A DNA stretch of 64,000 nucleotides from Nymphaea colorata. Its lineage: Eukaryota; Streptophyta; Magnoliopsida; Nymphaeales; Nymphaeaceae. The notes under the pieces are model-generated. The model ran no database searches. It was not told the origin of the DNA and saw only the letters and a list, made by a program, of their open reading frames with translations. The position numbers and the translations under genes were made by a program. Positions 36,287-48,200 of the stretch are shown here, piece by piece; the first letter of the stretch is position 1, and each line of letters starts with the position of its first letter. The stretch lies in assembly GCF_008831285.2 (NCBI RefSeq), contig NC_045149.1, positions 22,698,535 to 22,762,534 on the forward strand, written 5' to 3'.

Positions 36287-39200
36287 CTACATACACAAGA
36301 GAATATTCATCTTTATTGGAAGATGTAATAAATAAAAGCAATCCGATACCCATATGACATGAAAATTATCACCTTCTAGTCCACCACTTTATGTTCAGTT
36401 GGTTACTCCAGCATAGCATACAACATGATAAAATTGTTGCCAGGTTCTAATTCTAAAAGGTCATGTTACCATTTTCAAACAGTAAAACAAATGGAACTCA
36501 CAAGCACCGATATCTCCATGAAGAAGAGGTGTTTTTGAGTAGGAATAAGAAAAGGAAAGTAAAAGAGTTCTTTTTTGATAGGAGTAAGAATAGTAAAATA
36601 CAGCCATCATTTTTAGGGAAAAGGAAGAATGCATTTATTCTCAGACCAAGTAAGTTTGGAAAAGTCGTCAAAGTAGAAACCTGCAAGTGAGTTTGGACCA
36701 ATCATTTTTTCCAGAGTAGCCTTCTTCTGGAAATTGAAAGTTTTATCTTTAGGATGCCCAGGAGCTGATAGCATCTGATCAGATTGCTGAACTGCAAGAT
36801 CCTCATTCTTTAGGGTCATCTCATCATTTGCCATAGACATCCTAAGATCGCCCCTTGCATCCTGAGAGTTATTCATAGATGAGACAGGAAATATCCTAAA
36901 GCAAGAAAAGAGAAAAAATGTACTTACATTTAGAAAATCATTCACTTGATCCATGAGAGATGTTGGCACGCATTCAAATTCAATGTCCTTGGAATAACAA
37001 AGTTTCAGAAGACATACAATTCCATTCATAAGAAAAATAAAAAAAAAAGGTAGTATGAGCACTAAAACTTACTTCATCTTTCGAAGTAAATATGCCTTCA
37101 GGAGTTGCTGCAAGATTTGGATCAAAAGCATCAAGAAATCCTTGCATCGAAGACCTTAATCTGAAAGCCGAACATTATAGTTTATCAGGATAGGACACAA
37201 TATATCTCAGATATTGGATGCAGCTAGCCCAATTGATTTTCCTTAATCTTTTATACCAAAAGGTACAGTTCTCACATACACGATCGCTATATTAGAGCTG
37301 GACAACAGCTTAGTTAAGCCCAAGTTTGTCAGAATTTCTAGAAAAAGCGCAGAACAAGTCCAGTGAGGGGCAAAATAGGGATGCAGACATGCTGAGTATG
37401 AGACAAGTCAAGAAAGGAGTTCGAGCTGAGCTAGAGTTTGCTGCTCAAACACAGGTTGACTGAGCAGCACAAGTCTTGAGCTAGACCTGCTCTTGGCTTG
37501 GCTAACCTGAAACGAGCTGATTCCTTTTTTTTTTCCTTCTTCAAAGATGTACAAAAAGACACTATGGAGTATCCAAATTGTGACACCTTTAATAAAATAA
37601 CATAGAATCAATCATTACTGTGAAAAGTGACTATAACAGTCACAAAGAATACATATAATACCAAAAAGGCACTAAGGCCAAGTGAAGAAGAGTAATACTC
37701 ATTCAATAAACAATATAAAGGCTGTAAAACACAGCTTCTGCTTTACAAAGACTGTTACAAGGATATTTATAAGAGAGAATAAGAAGAGATGAGCTAAACT
37801 AGCCGTTGGGCTAGTTCCAACAGCTCTTAATAGAGCTGTTGGAACTGCCAACGGCTAGTTTGGCAGAAATAATAAAAAAATAAAAAAATAAAAAATAAAA
37901 AATAAAGAGAAAAGAAAGAAATAAACTAAATCCTAAACTAATTCCTAACTAATCCTAAACTAGCTCTTAACTAAGATAATACCTAATTAAGAGATAACAA
38001 CAATAAGAAATCATATTTCTTAACACCCCCCCTTAAACTTACGGTGCTATCACCGAAAGTTTATCTAAAAGAAAGTTGAATCTGGGAGAACATAGAGGCT
38101 TTGTGAAGAAATCAGCCAGCTGGAACTCGGAGGAGACATATGGAAGTTTGATAGTCTTCTTCAAAAATTCTTCACGAACATAGTGACAGTCCATTTCTAT
38201 ATGCTTTGTTCGTTCATGGAATGTTTGATTCTTGGCAATGTAGATAGAACTCTTGTTGTCGCAGCATAAATCAGTGGGTTCTTCTATCTTTATTCCCATA
38301 TCAAGGAGCATTTGGCGAAGCCAGACAATTTCCATAGTTGTAGAAGCCATGGCTCGATATTCAGCTTCAGTAGAGGATAGTGAGACTTTCTGTTGCTTTT
38401 TGCATTTCCATGAGATGAGTGATTCGCCTAGAAAAACACAAAATCCAGTAGTTGAGTGTCTATCATTAGGATCTCCTCCCCAATCAGCATCAGTATAAGC
38501 AATCAAGTTCAAGGAGGAAGAGGAAGACATAAATACTCCCTTGTTTATTGTTCCCTTAATATATCTGATGATACGAAGAACAGCTCCCATATGAACGGTT
38601 GATGGAGCATGTTGAAATTGACTCACAGTATGAACTGCATGAGCAATGTCAGGCCGAGTGATGCTAAGGTACATCAAGGATCCCACAAGTTGTCGGTAAG
38701 GAGTGGGATTGGCAAGTGGAACTCCATCATCAATCTTCATCTTGCTTCCTACTGCTTCAGGAGTTTCTGTGACCTTATCATCTGTTATGCCTGATTTAGC
38801 AATGATCTCTGCAGCAAACTTAGTTTGTGACAAAAAATATCCTCTAGTAGAGTATGCAACCTCAATACCCAAGAAGTACGTTAGAAAACCTAAATCTTTC
38901 ATTTCAAAAGTTTCTTATAGTAATTTCTTACATTCTTTAATACCTTCCTTATCACTACCTGTAATGATCATATCATCAACATACAGTAGAAGAATTATGA
39001 TACCTGCAGTAGTATACTTAACAAACAAGGCAGTGTCAGTTAAGCAAGAATGAAACCCATAATCAGAAATAACAGAATTAAAACGGTCAAACCAAGCTTT
39101 AGGAGCTTGTTTGAGGCCATAAAGAGCCTTCTTAAGTCTAAGAACTTTCCTTTGAGGAACAGACAACCCTGGTGGTACTTCCATATAAACCTCTTCCATA

Positions 39201-42200
39201 AGATCCCCATTTAAAAAGGCATTTTTAACATCCATTTGATAGATATTCCAGTTTTTAGCAGATGCTAAAGCAATAAGGGTCCTAACAGTAGTCATTCTAG
39301 CTACAGGGGCAAATGTTTCCTCATAGTCAATACCATATTCTTGAGTGTAACCTTTGGCAACAAGCCTTGCTTTATACCTTTCTAGGGATCCATCACTTTT
39401 AGTTTTCACCTTGTATACCCACTTGCATCCAATAGTCTTTTTCCCTATAGGTAAATCTTGTATTTCCCAAGTTTGGGCTTTTCTCAAGGCATCCAATTCT
39501 TCTAACATGGCATTCTTCCACTCAATATATTTGGATGCTTCATTAAAAGTAGAAGGTTCAAAGTGAGAGTGAATGGCATTAATTCTAGCTCTATGAGATG
39601 GAGTAAAAGTTTCATAAGACACAAACCTATTGGGTTGTCTTACATTTCTAGTGGATCTCCTAAGGTTTTCTCCACTTTGAGTTGGTTGGAGATCAATGGT
39701 CTCATGATGTTCTTCTTCACCAACTTCTTGTTGCCGGTTTCTTCTATGATAAGTGATTATATCCTTGGCCATTCTACTATCATTACCACCAGTGTTGCTA
39801 TCATCACCATCATGCATTTCATCATCACATTGAGAAAGGAACTTAAATAAAAAGGAATAATCATTATTGTGTTGTGACTCCCCACAATTTTTAAAACCAT
39901 TTTCATCTTCACAAAACCTTACATTCCTTGAGACAATGATCTTGTCTTTAATTGAGTCATAACATTTGTAGCCTTTTTGGGTTTCAGAATAACCAATAAA
40001 AGCACATTCAATAACTTTTGAACTTAGCTTATCAGCCTTGTCATTAAGAACAAAACATTTGCATCCAAAAATACGAAGTCTATTGAAATCGGGTTCATAC
40101 TTGAATAATTTTTCAAACGGAGTGGTATTATGTAAAACTTTTGAAGGCATTCTGTTTATAAGATAAACAGAGGCAAGTGCGGTTTCAGCCCAAAAGTTTT
40201 TAGGCACATTTTTGGAAATAAGAAGGGTTCTTGTTGTTTCAATTATGTGCCTATGTTTTCTTTCTGAAAGTCCATTTTGTTGAGGTGTTCTTGGACAAGA
40301 TTTTTGGTGGACTATCCCATAGTTTTTCAAATATCTTTCGAACTCATTTGAAATGTATTCACCTCCGGAATCAGTCCTTAAAATTTTTAATTTAGCATTG
40401 AATTGTGTTTGTACTAACATGTGAAAATTTTTGAATATCTCAAAAACTTCGGATTTATATTTTAGGAAATATATCCAACAATACCTAGTGAAGTCATCAA
40501 CAAAGATCACATAATATGATAGCCCTCCTTTTGACATGATAGGAGAGGGTCCCCATACATCGGAATGAACAAGCTCAAAAGGCAAAGAAGAGAAGAAGTT
40601 CCTTTCTCCAAAAGATAAAGATTTCATTTTTCCATGTATACAATCATTACATTTAAAATTTTCAATACAAATATTCTTGGTAGGGTTCATCATAGACAAT
40701 TTTCTAACATTTGGATGACCTAATCTTTGGTGCCAAACATTGATGTCCACATTTTCAACATAGTGACAAAACTTTTCTTTGGGGATGCATAAATTGTCCA
40801 TGTAGTAAAGGTCCCCTTTTCTAAAACCTTCCCCAATCAATCTCCCGGTTTGGTGATCCTGCACCAAACATTTATTTGATGAGAAAACAACATCAAATCC
40901 AAGATCTGAGATTTGTGACACAGAAAGTAAGTTAAGATTAAGTTTAGGAACATAACTAACTTTTGGAACAAAAAATTTTTGTTTTCCAAATTCTTTTTCA
41001 AAATTCCCAATCCCTTTAACACTTAAAGAAGTTCCATCGGCGGTAACAACATTTGATTCTTTTCTTGTTCTTTCAAATTTGGTCAAAGATGATATATTTG
41101 GTGTCATATGAAAAGATGCACCAGAATCTAAAAGCCAAGAAAACATACCAGGAGTGTTGGAGATGGATGCCGTTGTTGCTAGTGCTCCGGAATTTGACTC
41201 CTTGATCATGGGTTGAAGGGCTGTCATGATTTGATTCAACGTTGTGGATATAGATGATAGATCACATCCTTCATTTGTGACATTTGCGGCCTTTCTTTGA
41301 TCAAATTGTCTAATGTTGTAATGTCCACCTTGAGGAAATGAAATTCCCCGGTTGTGTTGCCCTCCTTGTGGATATGAAGTTCCTCCTTTGAGAAAATTTC
41401 CTCCAAGATTCCGCGATTGTCCTTCATTGTTGTTCAACTTTGGGCAACTAGGTCTTATGTGACCCGGTTCATGACAAAAGTGGCAAATAACTTTATATTC
41501 TCCTCTAATTTGATTCTTAAAGTGAGGAGGTCTAAAAGACTTGATGTTGTTTCCAGGTCTAGAGGCGGCTAAGGCTCTTTCTTCTTCTTGTTTTGAGACA
41601 AGAACACTATCTTTATCCATTTCTTTGGATAATTTCATTCTAGTTTCCTCTCCACTTAGCTTTGTAAGAAGTTCATGAATGAGTGGAGGAGAGGATGAAG
41701 AAAGAAGGGCTGACCTTATTTGTTCAAATTCGGGCCGTAGCCCTTGAAGGAATTGAAAAAACCGAAATTCATCTATTTCATTTCTTCTAATCTCATGGCA
41801 TTTGCAGTCCAACCCTAGTTCGGGACTTAGTTGATCTAACTCATTCCATACACTAGAGATTTCCATGAAAAATTCTCTAACATTTTTCTCTCCTTGCTTG
41901 ATACTTTGGGCCTTTTGAATCAAAAGATACTTTCGGGCCATATCTTTTTGGGTGAACATTCCCTTAAGATATTCCCAAACTTCACTAGCCTTTTCATAAT
42001 ACATAAGATTTTGGGCAATTCTAGGTTCAATACTTCCATAAATCCATTCTTTAATCCTAGAATTTTTAGCTTCCCAATCGTCTAATTTTTTGTAATATTC
42101 ATTCATAGCATTTTGTCTTTCCACTCCATCTAGTTGTTTTTCAATCCCATTTTCTATTTTGGTCAACTTGAGAGTGGGAGGGATAGACGTACCTCTTATG

Positions 42201-45200
42201 AAGCCCCATAAATATTTTCCTTTGATATGCATTTCCAAACATTTTGCCCATAGTGTATAATTGGTTCCGTCAAGCTTGTATGGAGCATAATAGCTTCCTC
42301 CTTCAATTGAAACTTTGGAGTCTTCCATGAGAGCAATACTTGAAACAATAATCTCCAAGGAAGTCAAGAAAAAACTCTTCTAGAAATTTCACCAAACAGT
42401 TGGTGAGCAACCGCAGCAAAAAGGCCTTCAAGAAATTATATCCTCCAGCAAAGAATCTCTTCAATCAAACCAGCAACATAAAATCTCAGCAGCAGCCTTT
42501 AACAAGCTTTGAGAATCAGCCCAATGGCTCTGATACCATGTGAAAAGTGACTATAACAGTCACAAAGAATACATATAATACCAAAAAGGCACTAAGGCCA
42601 AGTGAAGAAGAGTAATACTCATTCAATAAACAATATAAAGGCTGTAAAACACAGCTTCTGCTTTACAAAGACTGAGCAGCACAAGTCTTGAGCTAGACCT
42701 GCTCTTGGCTTGGCTAACCTGAAACGAGCTGATTCCTTTTTTTTTTCCTTCTTCAAAGATGTACAAAAAGACACTATGGAGTATCCAAATTGTGACACCT
42801 TTAATAAAATAACATAGAATCAATCATTACATCAAGCATTACTTTGCAAAATATGTACAGAAAAAAAATTGTATACGTAATTTTTAATGCAAAAAAACTT
42901 GTACTTCCCATAACTGTGAGAAAACCTGATCTCTGCTTAGTTAATATACAAGAGAGAGAGAGAGAGAGAGAGAGACGCAACACACAGAAACATGCAAGCC
43001 AAACACATCAAAGTTCCAAAAAGAGTCAAACCTGCACCCACAATCATAAATTAGTGGCACAATCTAGGATTGTATTCCCTCTAGTACCCTCCAAGATCTC
43101 CACCTCATCTATTGGTTCTCATGCACCATGGCTAGGATATACACAGCTTCGTTGGACACGAACCCCAGCTCAGTGCATATGTAGGCACAAGTTCCCAATT
43201 CTTCTAGTTCTCTCACATATAAGGAATAGCAATAGCATGATGAACAGATTCACTGCTACAAAGTTGGGTAAGGGTGGAAACTGGAAAGGCAACGTGTATG
43301 AGGACTCGGGTGCATGATCAAACTGCAAGATGGCTAGCTAATGGGTGTTGCCTCGAGTACCTAGCCCATGCACATACATTTGCCACAGCCGTAGCCTAGA
43401 CAGGGATCAAGGAACAACCAAATTAAATAGTGTTTGACTTGGTCAAGTAGCCCTACCAAGTGGAATAGCAAAGGGGACCACCATTGAAAGACCTGTCTAA
43501 GCCTTGGCCACACAGAATTGCCACTTGCATGGCCTTGGCATTAGGCCAAAAGGATCAGACCATGGACCAAGACAATGCCATCATTGACTTTCAAAGATCT
43601 CACCTCTTTGTAAATCACGTTCCCAATAAGGTTGGGCATCGGGCCAGGTACCGACCGGTACCTGGTACCCGGCCTAAAAAAACCAGGTCAGCTCGAGTTG
43701 GCCCGACGGGGCCTGATATATTTTTTAATATTAATTTTATTTTAATGATATATATTTTATTGTTAAAAATATAATTTACATTAGTAAAATTTTATTTTAT
43801 ACTTTTAAAAATATTTTTTTATTTTAACTGGCCGGGCTCAAGTTTCGAGCTGTGGGCTGGCCCGATGCCCAGCCGCCACCAATCCCATGAGAATCTTGTG
43901 GATCAGCTGTCATTGGAGGCAATAATGTTTGAGAGTGACAACATTCTCGTCACACTAACAACCAATGTTATCTGTATCGTACGATACGGAAATCATACGA
44001 TACAGACGCGTATCGTACGATACGTATCGTCCGTATCAACAAAATCGATACAATACATGTTATACGCACGATACGCGTGCCTATCGCCCGTATCGTACGA
44101 TACGGGCGATACACCCCCGTATCGTACGATACGGGGTAAATGAAAAAGGGGCCCGACGGCCCCCTTTTTGCGTCTTTTTTTAAAACCTACGCTCCTCTCT
44201 CTCTCTTCTATTGTTTCTAAACACTGCAAGAGACGTGGGAGGGAGAGATTTTCTCCATTTGCATCAAGATTTGCCGGTGAAGAAGCTTTATTTCTTGTTG
44301 TGGGGAGTCTCGGGACGGTGGGAAGCTTGGAGAAAGAGGGTTTTTTGATTTCTAACACCAAGAAGGTAAGGAATAACTCACTTTTGCCATCGAATTCTCT
44401 TCAACTGCTTATTATGTTATTTTGAATGTTTGATTTCTTATTTTGGAATGTGTTGTTTATAGTTCATACTTCATAGTTCATACTTCATAATCATATACAT
44501 GAATGATGAATGTTCCTTTAAATACATTTTTCTTGATTTTTTCTGATTTTTACTTGTTTTTTCGGATTTGTTTTGGAATATTTATGATTTTTTGGAATTT
44601 TTTAAGATTTTTTTATTATTTTTAAAAAAATAAAAAATTAATTTTGCGATACGTTACGATACATTTACGATACGGCGTATAGGTCGGCCCGACCGATACA
44701 CGATACGCTACGCTAGTGACAACATTGCTAACAACAACTCGCCAAGGCTATGCGATCACTACAACCAAAACACAAGCAAGGGTTGTGGATTGAGAAGGCT
44801 TGGCCCATCTCTACACAAGAGATAAGAGGGGTTAGAGGGAGAGGAAGTTAAGGATGGTGTTGAGAACTTAGCAATGACTCAGGAGGAAGTGATGGCTGAG
44901 GCTTGATGGCTCCCTACTATTGCATTTGGTAGTGGAAAGCATGGGTGGAGGATTGGAGACATGTTGGACCAATGGATGGATGACTGCTGGCCCAAGTTCA
45001 TTGAGGATTGTTCTGGCTGTCCTTGAGAAGCAGCTGTTGTTGGCTTTGCGACTGGCAACAGTCGACCATTGGGTCCTAGTGTTGAATGCCAAAATCGAAG
45101 GATAGAATGCCTAGCGTCCACCTACCTCTACTTTCATTGAATGGGGTCAGAGGAAGCTGATGGGTGCTGGGTTCTTACTCATACTAAACAAAGGAGCCCC

Positions 45201-48200
45201 TCCAAGAAGATTGAATTTGAATTCAAGTAATGACAAAATGGATGGGCTTTCCTTGACAGAATGGATTGGTCGAGCTAGTCACATTGGTAAGTCATTGGTA
45301 ATGAAATTCCCCAGAGCGGTGAAGCTGGCAACTGGAAGAATCACCCATGATTTGATCCGTGTTATTTATTCATCCACCTTGCATCCATGAATGGTCAAAT
45401 GACTCAAACCTATTTGGAATTTTCATGTCAATCCACTGCAGTACTCCAAAAGTCTGAATGTAAACTCAACATATGTGAGCCCATTCAGCACCAGGAAAGT
45501 TTGTTATGCTCCAGGAAGCATATAGTATTCAGCTTAGAAAACTGAAATATGCTGATTCAAGCTGCAGAAAAGGACAAATCTCCCCCATTCAGTGAATAGC
45601 CCAATCCTTGCACTTTTTTAGGCTACAGGATTCACGAATATATGGTTGTCACTCGTTAGTCTATACCTCTATCAGCTTTAGAATGGTAACATATATGTCA
45701 TCATAGACATAGTACAAGATTAAACACACTAAGGACAGGAATCAATATAATTATCAGTTTCCTGCTTTCAGCTAGGCTTTCAAAAAAATTTGCAATCATT
45801 CTACAATTGAAAGCATATAGCAAAACTCCAACCAATTACATTTAGAACAACAGAAGATTCTAAATGCACTAACTAAAAGTTACAAAAAGGAATCTTGTAT
45901 TCAAAACAACAACCACAAATAACGCTTCAAATATATAAAGACAACTAATTTCAGGAACAGACAACAGCATGAAGTGTCATGTCCCTATGTTTGTACTGGC
46001 TAAAGGATTCAATGAATGCCTCCTTCCATTTTATGTACATGAAAAAGTCAGTGGAGCATTTTCAATGACATGTAACAAGCAAGAAAAAACCATGTGCCAT
46101 TGTGGAGGAAATTGAAATTTGAAAGTCATCGAAAGCAGGCAAGATTAAAAAATTCGGCTCTCGAGGATAACCACATGAGATAGATGAATTGCAAGCTACC
46201 TTCTGCAGTCAGCATTTTCATGCAAGTAAATTTTAATGGCATTCAAACATCTTCTCTCCAAAGATACTACTTCAGAGACAGTGGTATCACAGGCAGGCAA
46301 CAGTTTGTCAAGGACACGGTACACTAAAATCTGCAGAAGGAATGAATATAAGTGAAACTGTAGATGATCGGAAAAAGGAACAGTGTTGCAGAGATTTTAA
46401 AAGAAGCAGAACCTGAGTGAAACCACGGAGACTATGGTGATGAGCTGTTAAAAATGTGATTACTGGTGGAAGCAACTGATACAAGCAACTCAACTGATCA
46501 CTTGATTCAGAAGTATGAAGGATCAAATTTGCTGCAATAAAAACATAGGAAGAGAGGGCCTGCAATCCAAAAATGAAGGATTTAGTACCTTACAAATGGA
46601 AATGTCTCAAGAAGTATTTATATGGTGGCAGTGGAACTACCTGAGGCTTCATGCTTTGATCCAGAAGAATGGGAATTAGCTGCTCCTTGATCTGCCAAAT
46701 AGAAATTAAAGACAGAAAACTCCAAGTCAGCTCCCCTCAAAAAAGAATAAAGAAAAGACACTTTTCTAACTAATGGAATTAAACAGTAGAAGAATAGAAA
46801 GGTGTGCACTCAAAAAGTAATCAATTTTACAACCTCGTTTTCTATTAATGTTAGGAGGTAAGATAGAAAGTTATCAGTTGCAAATTGTTAGACTGCATTA
46901 GCAGAATCATCCTTCATATGATCAGCAATAATGAGGAGGCAACGTATTCATGTCAGAAAACTATTAAATTAACATATAGACAATAATATCACAAAGCCTC
47001 TTGTGTCTAACAGCAAATACAAGCACCATAAGGCCATGCTTATGGATTAGCAAGTTCACAAGATAAGAGTATAAAAGTTCTATAGACATTTCAATTATTT
47101 AGTACACTAGAATTTGAACAACTACTTGGAATCCAGAATTTTTAGGCAAGCATGAGCATGCGTGAGACCAGATAGGCAAAAACTTGTTTTCATTTAAAAA
47201 ATAACTATGGCTACAAATTAGATTGCTATGTTTTGAATTTGGATTCGGTAATGAGGAAATATCAAGGTCTTATCTTCTTCTGTTTGGCAAGAAATATCAA
47301 TTTGTTCTTCAGCTTAACATTGCAGAGTGTCTTACTGAATTTTAACAAATACAATGTTTAGCCAGATAACTAAAAACTACTGACGGCATTTGGGTCCAAT
47401 AGGTGGAGCAGTGGAAAATGCAGGAAGAGAGGGAAAAGATGCATATTTCATGAGAAAAAAGAGCAAGTAATCACTCACCTTTGTTGGAAACTTTAAGTAT
47501 ATCTTGATTGCAAAATTTTCTAGATATTGACGGACAGCTGGCAAATTGTTCCTCTGCAGTCCAAGAAGAGGCTCATGCTTTTGAAAGGGGTAGGAGAAAA
47601 AAGGACAGACATAAAACACAACAATATAGTAGCAACAACTGCACTTTGTTTTCCACAAAATAAAACTCATACTAGAAGGATGATAATGTGTTAATGTTTC
47701 TTACATATAGGCATGTGTGCAATGTAGAAGTTACTTGCTGAACAACATCAGCATCAACAAACTGAGATAATATACATATCATCTGCCATACACGGATTTT
47801 ACGCCTATGGACCTACATGATCAAAATCAAGTAGTCAAACCAACCATCACAGCATAGAAAAGAACGAGCATCTTAACCAGAAAACTAAGCAGATATGCTT
47901 ACGCTGCTATATTTTTTATACAACTCCTTTGCAAGATCTTTATCATTAACCTGTGTTGATCAATGTAAAACTCGTTTGGTTAAGAAAACAAAATGTGCAA
48001 GAAACTTATCGGCACCATTAAGTCAGGAAGAGACTCATAAACCACTGTGAACCAAAAAAAAAAAACACTTTTTCAAGTGAAAATAGCTGAACTGTGAAAC
48101 AAAATTTGGAAGCAAGATATGACATATGGGCGCAGGTGTGAATCCCAAAACAGTTGGAAAGCACTTTGAGAAAGCTTGGCTTAGGACATAGACATGGCCA

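Larger units (their letters stand above)
37619..42674 (-). mobile_element. Ty1/copia LTR retrotransposon, young, 5' LTR truncated
   Basis: Element order on the minus strand: partial 5' LTR (42674-42539), tRNA-iMet primer-binding site (42538-42527), gag-pol (42367-38039), polypurine tract (about 38033-38026), 3' LTR (38025-37619). Protease, integrase, then reverse transcriptase-RNase H is the copia order. The shared 136 bp of the two LTRs are identical, so insertion is recent. It lies in a 9-kb intron of the TARBP1-like gene in the same orientation, so its termination signals could shorten that transcript. The outer 271 bp of the 5' LTR, with the promoter, and its target duplication are missing. 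Confidence 0.95.

Noticed and set aside
38253..39850. Plus-strand frames opposite the copia element
   Set aside because: Antisense shadows of the reverse transcriptase, RNase H and integrase coding region.
43971..44125. Regulatory operator or CRISPR array from repeated palindromes
   Set aside because: The palindromes lie inside an element with inverted ends and a perfect 8-bp target duplication, so subterminal transposon repeats explain them.
44868..45390. Overlapping frames on both strands
   Set aside because: No domain and no conserved splice context. The stretch lies inside the long TARBP1-like intron and looks like old repeat DNA.
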